Positions 26,560 to 33,558 of a stretch of DNA of 64,000 bases are shown here, in pieces; positions within the stretch are counted from its first letter, which is position 1; every line of letters starts with the position of its first letter. This DNA is from JAEUMG01 sp046349315 (lineage in GTDB: Bacteria > Pseudomonadota > Alphaproteobacteria > Rhizobiales > Aestuariivirgaceae): the NCBI GenBank assembly GCA_046349315.1, contig JAXMCQ010000020.1, positions 1 to 64,000 of the forward strand, in the 5' to 3' direction. The position numbers and the translations under genes are program-made. The notes under the pieces are model-generated. The model searched no databases. It was not told where the DNA came from and saw only the letters and a list, made by a program, of their open reading frames with translations.

Positions 26560-27051
26560 TCATGCCGATTTGCGTTTGCCGCCGCGCATTTCGGCCGCGG
26601 CGGAGAGGATGGCGTCGATGATCGGCTCATAGCCGGTACAGCGGCAGATATTGCCGGAAATGGCATCGACCACCTCATCGCGATCCGGCGTGGGATTGCG
26701 ATCGAGAAGCGCCTTGGCGGCCATGATCATGCCGGGGGTGCAGAAGCCGCATTGCGCCGCGAAGCCATTCATGAAGGCGCGCTGAAGCGGGTGGAGTTCG
26801 CCATTCTCGACTACACCTTCGAGCGTCGTCACCGCTTTTCCTTCGCAGCGCGCGGCCAGCACAAGGCATGAGAGCTGCGGCGCGCCGTCGATCAACACGG
26901 TGCAGGCGCCGCAGGTGCCCTGATTGCAGCCGCTCTTGGTGGCGGTGAGGGCGAGCTTGTTGCGCAAAAGCGAAAGCAGCGTCGTGCCGCTGTCAATGAT
27001 TTCACCGACTTCGGAACCATTAAGGTCGAAACTGACCGGGATCTTGCTCAT
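26560..27051 (-). CDS. Molybdenum hydroxylase [2Fe-2S] subunit
   Basis: A 163-residue small subunit carrying two [2Fe-2S] clusters. The plant-ferredoxin-type cluster is bound by Cys42, Cys47, Cys50 and Cys62 (GCNQGTCGACTV ... LSC) and the helical cluster by Cys101, Cys104, Cys136 and Cys138 (CGFCTPGM ... NICRCTGYEPI). It moves electrons from the molybdenum site to FAD. The start at 27051 is preferred because it overlaps the end of the FAD gene by 4 bp (ATGA) and matches the family length; the frame extends upstream to 27153. Confidence 0.93.
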   Translation of the reverse strand: MSKIPVSFDLNGSEVGEIIDSGTTLLSLLRNKLALTATKSGCNQGTCGACTVLIDGAPQLSCLVLAARCEGKAVTTLEGVVENGELHPLQRAFMNGFAAQCGFCTPGMIMAAKALLDRNPTPDRDEVVDAISGNICRCTGYEPIIDAILSAAAEMRGGKRKSA

Positions 27052-27872
27052 GATTTTTTCCCCGCCGCCTGTTGGAGCAATCTTGCGAGATGGACGGGGG
27101 CGATTTCCCGGCGATACCAGGCGCTGGCATAGGGATCGGTTTGCGGCGCGCAATCCTCGGTGGCTACTGCAGCAGCCGCAGCGATCGTTGCCTCGTCGAG
27201 CGCCTTGCCATCGAGCGCCTTCTCCGCCGCCTTGGCGCGGACCGGATGCGGCGCCATGGCGCCCAGCGCGATGCGGGGATGTGCCAGCTTCTTACCCTTC
27301 ACGGGCAGATGCGCGGCAATCGTTATGACCGAGGCACTGACCGGCTTGCGGCGGATCGCCTTCACAAAGAAGAAACTGTTTGCGCCCGGGAGCGTGAAGC
27401 TGACGGCAGTCAGCACATAGGCCGCGAGCTTGGCGCGCTGGGCGAAGAAATCTTCAAGGCTGAGCGTCTTACGCTGCTTCGCCATCTCAAGCGTCACCTT
27501 GGCATCGAGCGCCAGGAGGGCGACACCCAGGTCGCCATAGGGGGTTTCCGCGTGGAGATTGCCGCCGACGGTTGCCATGTTGCGCACCGCCGGGCCGCCG
27601 ATCGCCTCGGCTACGGGCTTCAGGAATTTGAGTTTCGGGTGGGCGGCAATGTCGGCCATGGTCGTCATGGCACCAATTGTTGCCTGCGTGCCGGTGATCT
27701 TGATGCCGCGCAAGTTCAGTGGACCTAGATCGACAAGGACGCTGGTCGCCGTTTGCTCGTTATTGATTTCGCTGACGAGCAACGTGCCGCCGGCGAGAAG
27801 CCGGGCCTCGCGCTTGGCGATCCGACTGCAGGCCTCACGCGGGCTCTGTGCCGCGTGCAGGGCGAGTGACAT
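27048..27872 (-). CDS. Molybdenum hydroxylase FAD-binding subunit
   Basis: A 274-residue medium subunit with the CoxM/XdhB-type FAD domain. The FAD-contacting motifs are LLAGGTLLV (near residue 25) and AVRNMATVGGNLH (near residue 97), followed by the C-terminal domain (SFFFVKAIRRKPVSASVITIAAHL). It is the first gene of the nine-gene operon, with a GGGAGGA site before the ATG and the divergent regulator about 100 bp away. It would pass electrons from the iron-sulfur clusters to an acceptor such as NAD, a cytochrome or a quinone. Confidence 0.92.
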   Translation of the reverse strand: MSLALHAAQSPREACSRIAKREARLLAGGTLLVSEINNEQTATSVLVDLGPLNLRGIKITGTQATIGAMTTMADIAAHPKLKFLKPVAEAIGGPAVRNMATVGGNLHAETPYGDLGVALLALDAKVTLEMAKQRKTLSLEDFFAQRAKLAAYVLTAVSFTLPGANSFFFVKAIRRKPVSASVITIAAHLPVKGKKLAHPRIALGAMAPHPVRAKAAEKALDGKALDEATIAAAAAVATEDCAPQTDPYASAWYRREIAPVHLARLLQQAAGKKS

Positions 27873-27932
27873 TCGACTTTCCTCCCATTGCGTAATTCAT
27901 CGCCAGCGCTATCTGGCCTGTTGTTTGAAACG

Positions 27933-27963
27933 ATGCTAATGTGACCATTATCAATAATCAATA
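27933..27963. promoter_or_regulatory. Candidate promoter and operator between the operon and its GntR gene
   Basis: On the minus strand TTGATT and TAGCAT lie 17 bp apart, a plausible sigma70 promoter for the molybdenum-hydroxylase operon. The -35 side overlaps two direct repeats of ATCAATA, an A/T-rich island in this G/C-rich sequence. Binding of the divergent FCD regulator here is inference. Confidence 0.35.
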
Positions 27964-27975
27964 GACTTTCGACTC

Positions 27976-28614
27976 ATGACGCACACAGCCCTGCTCGGAA
28001 CCCGTATCCGCGACACCCTCATGACCCGCATCGTGAACGGGCATTACCTTCCGGGCGAACGCCTGCTCGAACTGAAACTCGCCGCGGAGTTCGGCACCAG
28101 TCAGGTACCGGTGCGCGAGGCGCTACGCGGTCTGGAAATGGCGGGCCTTGTCACGATCCGGCCAAGGCGCGGCAGCTTCGTCAACGCCTATGAGGCCTCG
28201 GCACAGCAGGACATCTTCTTCGTGCGCGGGGCGCTTGAGGAGTCGGCGGCGCGGATCGCGACCCCACGGCTTTCCGGCAACATCGCGCCGCTCCAGGCGC
28301 ATGTCGACGGCATGCGCGAGGCCGCGAAGCGCGGCGATGTCGAGGCACTCGGGCGGCATAGCGTCGCTTTTCATCGCATGATCGTCGCGGCGGCGGGCAG
28401 TGAACTCCTGCTCAAATTGTGGGAATCACTGCACGTCGAAACCCACACGCGCATGACCTTGCTCGGGCGCAGCATCGACTTTATGGCGGTCGCCGAAAGC
28501 CACCAGCCGATCGTCGATGCGATCAGGGCCGGCGATGTCGAGAAGGCCTGCCGATTGTCGCGGGAACACCAGGCCTATATCGAACATGCGCGCGACGACG
28601 GCGCGGTGAATTGA
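27976..28614 (+). CDS. GntR family regulator, FCD (FadR-like) subgroup
   Basis: A 212-residue transcription factor. The N-terminal winged helix-turn-helix is clear (GTRIRDTLMTRIVNGHYLPGERLLE ... VPVREALRGLEMAGLVTIRPRRGSFV). The C-terminal FCD ligand domain has the metal-binding pattern of an Asp/Glu and three His (HSVAFHRMI, ESHQPIVDAI, REHQAYIEH), typical of regulators that sense small organic acids. It diverges from the molybdenum-hydroxylase operon over about 100 bp, so it is the likely operon-specific repressor responding to a pathway intermediate. Confidence 0.9.
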   Translation: MTHTALLGTRIRDTLMTRIVNGHYLPGERLLELKLAAEFGTSQVPVREALRGLEMAGLVTIRPRRGSFVNAYEASAQQDIFFVRGALEESAARIATPRLSGNIAPLQAHVDGMREAAKRGDVEALGRHSVAFHRMIVAAAGSELLLKLWESLHVETHTRMTLLGRSIDFMAVAESHQPIVDAIRAGDVEKACRLSREHQAYIEHARDDGAVN

Positions 28615-28628
28615 GCTGGGCGGCTAAA

Positions 28629-28731
28629 AATTGTCATCCCCGGACTTGTTCCGGGGATCCATTGTGCCGATGCTCAGCCTGCGGAGTGTATTGATGAATG
28701 GATTGCCGGGACAAGCCCGGCAATGACAATT
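28629..28731. repeat. Dispersed palindromic element with AATTGTCAT ends
   Basis: A 103-bp element between convergent genes. Its ends form a perfect 9-bp inverted repeat (AATTGTCAT / ATGACAATT). Inside are two hairpins, CCCCGGACTTGTTCCGGGG and GCCGGGACAAGCCCGGC. The design is that of the paired palindromic repeats (BIME/REP-like) common in Rhizobiales. Two-way termination is a likely effect. Confidence 0.7.
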
Positions 28732-28758
28732 AGATAATCGGGCTCCGGTGGCCAAGTA

Positions 28759-29535
28759 TCAAAACCGGAAATCGATGCCGAGCAAGGGTCCCTGCTGGAC
28801 CGCGTCATAGCTAAAATCACCCTTCTCATAGTCGACGCTGACCGCGCGATAGCCGGCGACGATCGCCGTGCCTGGCCAGAAATCATATCCGATGCCGCCG
28901 AACAGATCCCACATGAGGTGGTCATTGGTAATGCCGAAGCCGCCGAAAAGACCCCAGCCGGTCAAGAACAGGTCCGGGGTCAATGAATAGCGCCCCTTGG
29001 CACCGACCAGGGGATCGACCCAGGTCTCGCCGTCGTCAAAACTGTTGCCACCGAAGAGGCCGCCCTTGAGCTTGGCTTGGGTGTCGAGCGACCAGAGGCG
29101 GCCGCCGACGACCAAGTCGAAATTGGCAACGTCGGGATCGTAATAGATACTGTAGGCGGCGCCGACCGTCCACATGACCTGTTCAACCGAAACTTCGATC
29201 TTCTCGGCGAGGATTCCCTTCGGTGTACTGCTCTCGGCGGTCAAATTGGCATAGACGAGATCGCTAAAGGCGGAGAAGCGCTCATTGCGGACCTGAACCA
29301 GCCCCATCAACGCAATGTCGAGATTGTCGAGAACCTGGCGGATGCTGACGTCGAAATCCTGTTCGGGAAGGCCGAACTGCGCGGTATCGCCTTTGATGCC
29401 CGAAAGCCAGCCATAGGGCGCCACTTCGAATTGCCATCCCCCTTCCGCTTCCGGCGGCGGCGCCACATCGGCAGCCTTCGCCACGCCCGCGACCGCCAGC
29501 ATCGCCACGACCGTCGATGCAACTGTCTTCAACAT
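28759..29535 (-). CDS. Exported outer-membrane-type beta-barrel protein
   Basis: A 258-residue protein with a signal peptide (MLKTVASTVVAMLAVAGVAKA) and a mature part made of alternating strands with many Gly, Trp, Tyr and Phe (WQFEVAPYGWLSGIKGD, LVVGGRLWSLD, DLFGGIGYDFWPGTAIVAGYRAVSVDY). It ends in Phe (GIDFRF), the outer-membrane barrel signature. The start at 29535 follows GGGGGAAAG; the frame extends upstream without support. No specific porin class is recognised. It diverges from a lipoprotein gene. Confidence 0.75.
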   Translation of the reverse strand: MLKTVASTVVAMLAVAGVAKAADVAPPPEAEGGWQFEVAPYGWLSGIKGDTAQFGLPEQDFDVSIRQVLDNLDIALMGLVQVRNERFSAFSDLVYANLTAESSTPKGILAEKIEVSVEQVMWTVGAAYSIYYDPDVANFDLVVGGRLWSLDTQAKLKGGLFGGNSFDDGETWVDPLVGAKGRYSLTPDLFLTGWGLFGGFGITNDHLMWDLFGGIGYDFWPGTAIVAGYRAVSVDYEKGDFSYDAVQQGPLLGIDFRF

Positions 29536-29739
29536 ACGCTTTCCCCCGGTACGCTCGAATCCCATTCCGTTTACTTTTCTAGGACATTGCACGGGAAACG
29601 GGCAAATCAATCGCCATGAATGCTTGCAGAATTTCGCGAAGTGTTGCTAACCAGTCGGCATGATTCCACGCCCCGAAGCGCAATATTCCCGATAACTTCC
29701 GGCTATATGCATTTCCTTCTTTTTCATGCGGAGATACCC

Positions 29740-30471
29740 ATGCACTTGCCCCTGCTTCGCCGTCTCGGACTGGTCATCGCAACCGCCAGCCTGCTTGCCG
29801 CCTGCCAGTTCGAGGCCAACACCCCGATGCGGGCCTTCGATGTCAAGAACACCGCGCAGACCGGAACTCCGGCGCCAGTCAATGCGACCATTACAGCGAG
29901 TTTCGCGTCCAAGGCCTGGTGCCAGGATGAAGGCGCCATGGCGATCAGCGCGCTCGGCAGTGCGGATGTTCCAATCCGGCCGGTGAGCTGCACCAAGCGC
30001 CAGACAGCGGGCGGAGAATCGGAGGGCGTGTTCCAGCTCACGACCAGTCTCGTGAAGACGGCGGGGGCAGCCAATCCACAAACGGTGGTCGAGGAAGTGC
30101 TGAATGACGATCTCGTCCGCCTTGCTGTCTTCCCGCATGGCAAGCGCAAGGGCCTGCTCTCGGTCGGGCTCTTCCTCAACCTCGCCAAGCTCGAAGCGGC
30201 AAAGGCCGAACTCCTCAAGATGCCGGTCTTCCAGGAGGGCGGCGATACCGGGACGATGCAGGTCACCTTCTCGATCACGGTGACGAACGATCTTCCCAAT
30301 ATGGCGAAGTTCTACTTAAGCAATGTCGCGGCGGACGCCGACCCTTCCTATACGGACTCGGTTCTTCAGCTTCCGCCCGGCGGCAGCGAGACGATCACGC
30401 TCGATCCCGCTTCGCAAGCCCAACTGATGCAGCAGGGTTGGGTCAATTTCTTCGCGATGGATGCTAATTAA
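29740..30471 (+). CDS. Predicted lipoprotein of unknown function
   Basis: A 243-residue exported protein with a lipoprotein signal: MHLPLLRRLGLVIATASLLAAC, lipobox LAAC at about residue 22. The mature region is a soluble domain with few recognisable motifs (FASKAWCQDEGAMAISALG; LFLNLAKLEAAKAELLKMPVF). The ATG at 29740 with GGAG upstream is chosen because it places the lipobox correctly; the frame is open back to 29620. No family is recognised. Confidence 0.7.
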   Translation: MHLPLLRRLGLVIATASLLAACQFEANTPMRAFDVKNTAQTGTPAPVNATITASFASKAWCQDEGAMAISALGSADVPIRPVSCTKRQTAGGESEGVFQLTTSLVKTAGAANPQTVVEEVLNDDLVRLAVFPHGKRKGLLSVGLFLNLAKLEAAKAELLKMPVFQEGGDTGTMQVTFSITVTNDLPNMAKFYLSNVAADADPSYTDSVLQLPPGGSETITLDPASQAQLMQQGWVNFFAMDAN

Positions 30472-30640
30472 GGTTGCGCGCACTGTCGCTGCTGCATCTT
30501 TAGAGCGGTAGCGACAGATCATTTCGAACGAAGCAGGAACGTCGTCCACAGGATGGCCTCTAGGCGCGCCATAGAAGGCCGCTGGGAGGGTTCTCAGGAC
30601 CGGGTGGTACCCCCCCTAGCCTGACAGGCCTGAAAACGCT

Positions 30641-30664
30641 CCAGGGCCCTGTTAGGGGCCCTGG
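30641..30664. terminator. Strong hairpin between convergent genes
   Basis: A perfect 9-bp inverted repeat (CCAGGGCCC / GGGCCCTGG) with a 6-base loop lies between the lipoprotein gene and the convergent DUF1254 gene. It lacks a clear T-run on either side, so it is a terminator candidate by position and stem strength only. Confidence 0.5.
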
Positions 30665-30713
30665 CGCCGATTTCTATCTTAGATTTAATTTCCTTGGAAA
30701 GCAACTTCCCCGA

Positions 30714-32147
30714 TCATTGGGTCGGCAGGATGGTCGGGGCCGCCTCTTTCACCACCGAAGGCGGGTTCCATTTGCCGGTCAAGGCATCAGAACGTGGCGC
30801 ATAGAGCCGCATGGTGAGATTGAAGGCACCTTTGGGCGCCGGCAGCCAGTTCTGCTCCTTGTCAGCTCCGGGGCTCTCATTCTGGAAATAGAGATCGAGC
30901 GAACCGTCAGGATTGTAGACGAATGGCATCCAGCTTGAGACCGCGAAGCGGTTCAGCGGATTGGCGACCTGGAAGCCGTCGCTGTCGTAAAGCGTCACCG
31001 ACCAGAAGGCGTCGACCGGCGGCGTTGCGCCCTTGTCAAAGTGAATCGTGTATTTGTTGGCGCCGTCAAGCGCCTGACCCCTGCTGTCGGCGAGGTTGAG
31101 CGGATAGATCGCGTCCTCCGGCAGATTGGCGCCAAGACCCAATTGCGAGACGATCGCGCGCTTCAAGTAATAATTGCCGTAGACGCCCATGGTGTCGGTA
31201 TTCATCGACCAGCCATTGGCGACGCGCGCCAGGGTCGCCATCTTCCATTTCATCAATTGCTGACCGGCGGCCGGCGCCGCCTGGATCGCCTTCTGCACCG
31301 CCCCATCGGCGGCAGCGGGATCGAAGCTCTTGCCGGCTTCGAAGCCGATCTGCTTGAGGCGGGCGATGATCGGCTGATCGGTGATGTGCGGCGGGTGCAA
31401 TTTCAGAAGCTCCGCCGCATAGGCGAAGTACTTCTCGCCGGACATGGTATCGACCTGGATCTTGGGCGGCGTCTTCATGTCGATCGTCGGATCGATCTTG
31501 ACTTCAGGCGCTACCGGGGTCTTGCCCCATTGCGACAAGGGCGTGATCTTGTAGCCATCCTGAATCTTGTGAACGGCATCATAATCCGACGGGCCATCGG
31601 TCTTGGTGCGGCCGATGATCCACACATAAGGCGTTGGCGCGGGAATCTGGCTCATGCCATCCGGCACCTTGCCCATCCAGCCGGGCGGTGTCACGAGGAA
31701 GTCGCCGGCACCGGTGCCGGTGGTGCGCCAGCCCGGCGAGGCGAAAACATCCGTCCACATGTCGAGCATCGGCAACAAATAGTAGCGGCCGTCGGTATCG
31801 GGTGCCGAGACGATCATCGGTTCCTTGGTCAGGTCGAGCCAGCCGCTCGAATAGAGCGTATCGAAATTGGGCCTGACCACGACGCGCATGTCGGCTGTCG
31901 GAAACTCCCCGATATTCGCAAACCTGTTCATCGGGCCGCCGATCCCGCCAGGGCTCGGCTCCATGTTTGAGAGCTGCTTGCGGGTGATGTCCATGGTGAT
32001 CAGCGGATAGAAGTAGACATAGGCGTCGGTGGCGATCGACTGCGCATCCTCCGCGGTCAGCATGGCGGCCGCGTCGGCGAAGGCGTGCGGCGCCACAAGG
32101 GCCGAGGTGGCGAGCGCCATGAAAAGTGTAAAGCTGCGTCTGTTCAT
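30714..32147 (-). CDS. Exported DUF1254/DUF1214 protein
   Basis: A 477-residue secreted protein. After a signal peptide (MNRRSFTLFMALATSALVAPHAFA) come the DUF1254 domain (about 45-190; DAYVYFYPLITMD, RPNFDTLYSSGWLDL, YYLLPMLDMWTDVFASPGWRTTG) and the DUF1214 domain (about 340-460; GVYGNYYLKRAIVSQLGLGANLPEDA, FWSVTLYDSDGFQV). These two domains typically occur together in exported proteins of unknown biochemical role. The start at 32147 is the second of two tandem ATGs and has GGAGG 5 bp upstream. It is the last gene of the sulfatase operon, 26 bp after the DUF2721 gene. Confidence 0.88.
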   Translation of the reverse strand: MNRRSFTLFMALATSALVAPHAFADAAAMLTAEDAQSIATDAYVYFYPLITMDITRKQLSNMEPSPGGIGGPMNRFANIGEFPTADMRVVVRPNFDTLYSSGWLDLTKEPMIVSAPDTDGRYYLLPMLDMWTDVFASPGWRTTGTGAGDFLVTPPGWMGKVPDGMSQIPAPTPYVWIIGRTKTDGPSDYDAVHKIQDGYKITPLSQWGKTPVAPEVKIDPTIDMKTPPKIQVDTMSGEKYFAYAAELLKLHPPHITDQPIIARLKQIGFEAGKSFDPAAADGAVQKAIQAAPAAGQQLMKWKMATLARVANGWSMNTDTMGVYGNYYLKRAIVSQLGLGANLPEDAIYPLNLADSRGQALDGANKYTIHFDKGATPPVDAFWSVTLYDSDGFQVANPLNRFAVSSWMPFVYNPDGSLDLYFQNESPGADKEQNWLPAPKGAFNLTMRLYAPRSDALTGKWNPPSVVKEAAPTILPTQ

Positions 32148-32173
32148 CATGTCCTCCACATTAAACATCTGTC

Positions 32174-32614
32174 CTAGTCGTGGTTCGGGTCGTGCTGGTC
32201 GTATTCGCTAAGCGCGATCCGTACCTCGAGCGCGAAAGTGATCAGCGCCGCAGTAAGGTAGAGAAGCGCGACCATGAACATGACTGCCGCACCATAGATG
32301 TGTTCGATCCCCAGATAGACCGATGCGAAGGCGACGAGCAGCAGGCTTGCGACAATGGCGCCGCTGATCACCGCGAACAAGATCGCCTGGTTTGTCAGTT
32401 TGGCGCGGCGCTTCAAGCGCGGAATATCGGCCTTCAGATGCGCCCTTGAATGAGTGTCGGGAAGCGCGTTCAAGGACCGCAACCGCGCCATGATCGTTTC
32501 CAAACGCCCTGACAGGATCGAGGTGAAACCGGCGACCGCGCCAAGCACGAAGGCGGGCGCGATCGCATGGGTGATCGCCTGGGACAACCGGTCAGGCGAC
32601 AAACTATCAAACAT
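32174..32614 (-). CDS. DUF2721 family membrane protein
   Basis: A 146-residue protein with three hydrophobic segments (about 18-36, 73-97 and 102-127) and a basic loop between the first and second (RLKRRAKLTNQAILFAVISG), which is the DUF2721 pattern. The tail is acidic and His-rich (EYDQHDPNHD). The function of this family is unknown. It lies 18 bp after the DUF992 gene and 26 bp before the DUF1254 gene. Confidence 0.82.
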   Translation of the reverse strand: MFDSLSPDRLSQAITHAIAPAFVLGAVAGFTSILSGRLETIMARLRSLNALPDTHSRAHLKADIPRLKRRAKLTNQAILFAVISGAIVASLLLVAFASVYLGIEHIYGAAVMFMVALLYLTAALITFALEVRIALSEYDQHDPNHD

Positions 32615-32632
32615 CGCCTTTCGGGTGATCGC

Positions 32633-33109
32633 CTATTGCGCCTGAAGCGTAATCGTCGTCACGCCGACAGCGAGATTGAGGCCGACCTGACCTTCATAAG
32701 ACGCAGGCTGCAGCATGAAAGCCTGGTTGTTGCCGCCGAGCAGGACATTCTCGCCGCCGCCGACGCCGACCGAGGCATTGGCGCCGAGACCCGTATACTG
32801 GCCGGCCAAAGCTCCCATCGGTACGCCCTTCTGGGCCGAAAGCACCGACCAGATCAAAACACCCTTCTCAGTGCCACCAAGTGCGATGCCGACTTCCTGG
32901 ATGGTGCCCGAATAAAAATCTTCAGGACCTCCGCCCAACGGCTTGAAGACGCATTTCATCGCCTGCTTCTCGGTGAAGAACAAGCCAACGCCCGCCGAGA
33001 CGTCGCAGTGCAGGAAGCCCGCCTGGACGTTGTCGGCCTGAGCCATGTTCGCCGTGAGCGCCAAGGCAAAGACGCCGCCCGCTATTTTCGCCAGGAATTT
33101 TCCAGTCAT
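32633..33109 (-). CDS. DUF992 family exported protein
   Basis: A 158-residue periplasmic protein with a signal peptide ending NMAQA. The DUF992 pattern is seen in VQAGFLHCDVSAGVGLFFTEKQAMKCVFKP, with two Cys likely to form a disulfide, followed by IGVALG-like EVGIALGGTEKGVLIWSVLSA and a Gly-rich C-terminal half. DUF992 proteins are largely confined to alphaproteobacteria and have no known function. It lies in the five-gene sulfatase operon. Confidence 0.88.
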   Translation of the reverse strand: MTGKFLAKIAGGVFALALTANMAQADNVQAGFLHCDVSAGVGLFFTEKQAMKCVFKPLGGGPEDFYSGTIQEVGIALGGTEKGVLIWSVLSAQKGVPMGALAGQYTGLGANASVGVGGGENVLLGGNNQAFMLQPASYEGQVGLNLAVGVTTITLQAQ

Positions 33110-33150
33110 TGTTCGAATTCTCCCGTTTGACTATCTGAGCTTGCATCCAG

Positions 33151-33531
33151 TCAAGGATGCGTCACTGTCCGTAGGCTGAGCAATACCCAAAATGTGAGCC
33201 CGGCGTGTAGGATAACTGCCGGCCAGAGTAGCGGGCCAGCCAATCCGAGCCCGCCGCCGATATAGGCGAGAACCGCAGCGGCGCCAACATTATAGACAAG
33301 CATGCCGGCAAGTACCCACCATGACACCGGGCCGGCCGCGCCGGAGTGACACATCACGCCAATGGCAATGAGCGCGACGCCGGCGAGACGGCTTACCCCT
33401 AAGGCTTCCGGGGCCGGATTGGGCATGCCGAGCAAAAGACCAAGCGACAGCCCCGGCAGCAAGAGCAAGCCGAGCCCCGCCAATAGCTCCAGAACCGTCA
33501 TCGCCCAGATCAGGCTCTTCTGCCGCGACAT
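33151..33531 (-). CDS. Small four-helix membrane protein
   Basis: A 126-residue hydrophobic protein with four predicted membrane helices (about 9-35, 45-62, 68-90 and 95-118) and almost no soluble part. I do not recognise a named family. It starts 27 bp after the arylsulfatase gene and ends 41 bp before the DUF992 gene, so it belongs to the same transcript. Confidence 0.75.
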   Translation of the reverse strand: MSRQKSLIWAMTVLELLAGLGLLLLPGLSLGLLLGMPNPAPEALGVSRLAGVALIAIGVMCHSGAAGPVSWWVLAGMLVYNVGAAAVLAYIGGGLGLAGPLLWPAVILHAGLTFWVLLSLRTVTHP

Positions 33532-33558
33532 GGCGAATTCCCCCGGCCATTTTCAGCA

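Noticed and set aside
24175..27872. Molybdenum hydroxylase operon as a carbon monoxide dehydrogenase
   Set aside because: CoxD/CoxE-like genes suggested it, but the large-subunit active-site loop is AMRGFG, not the AYxCSFR of form I CO dehydrogenase, and the subunit is split.
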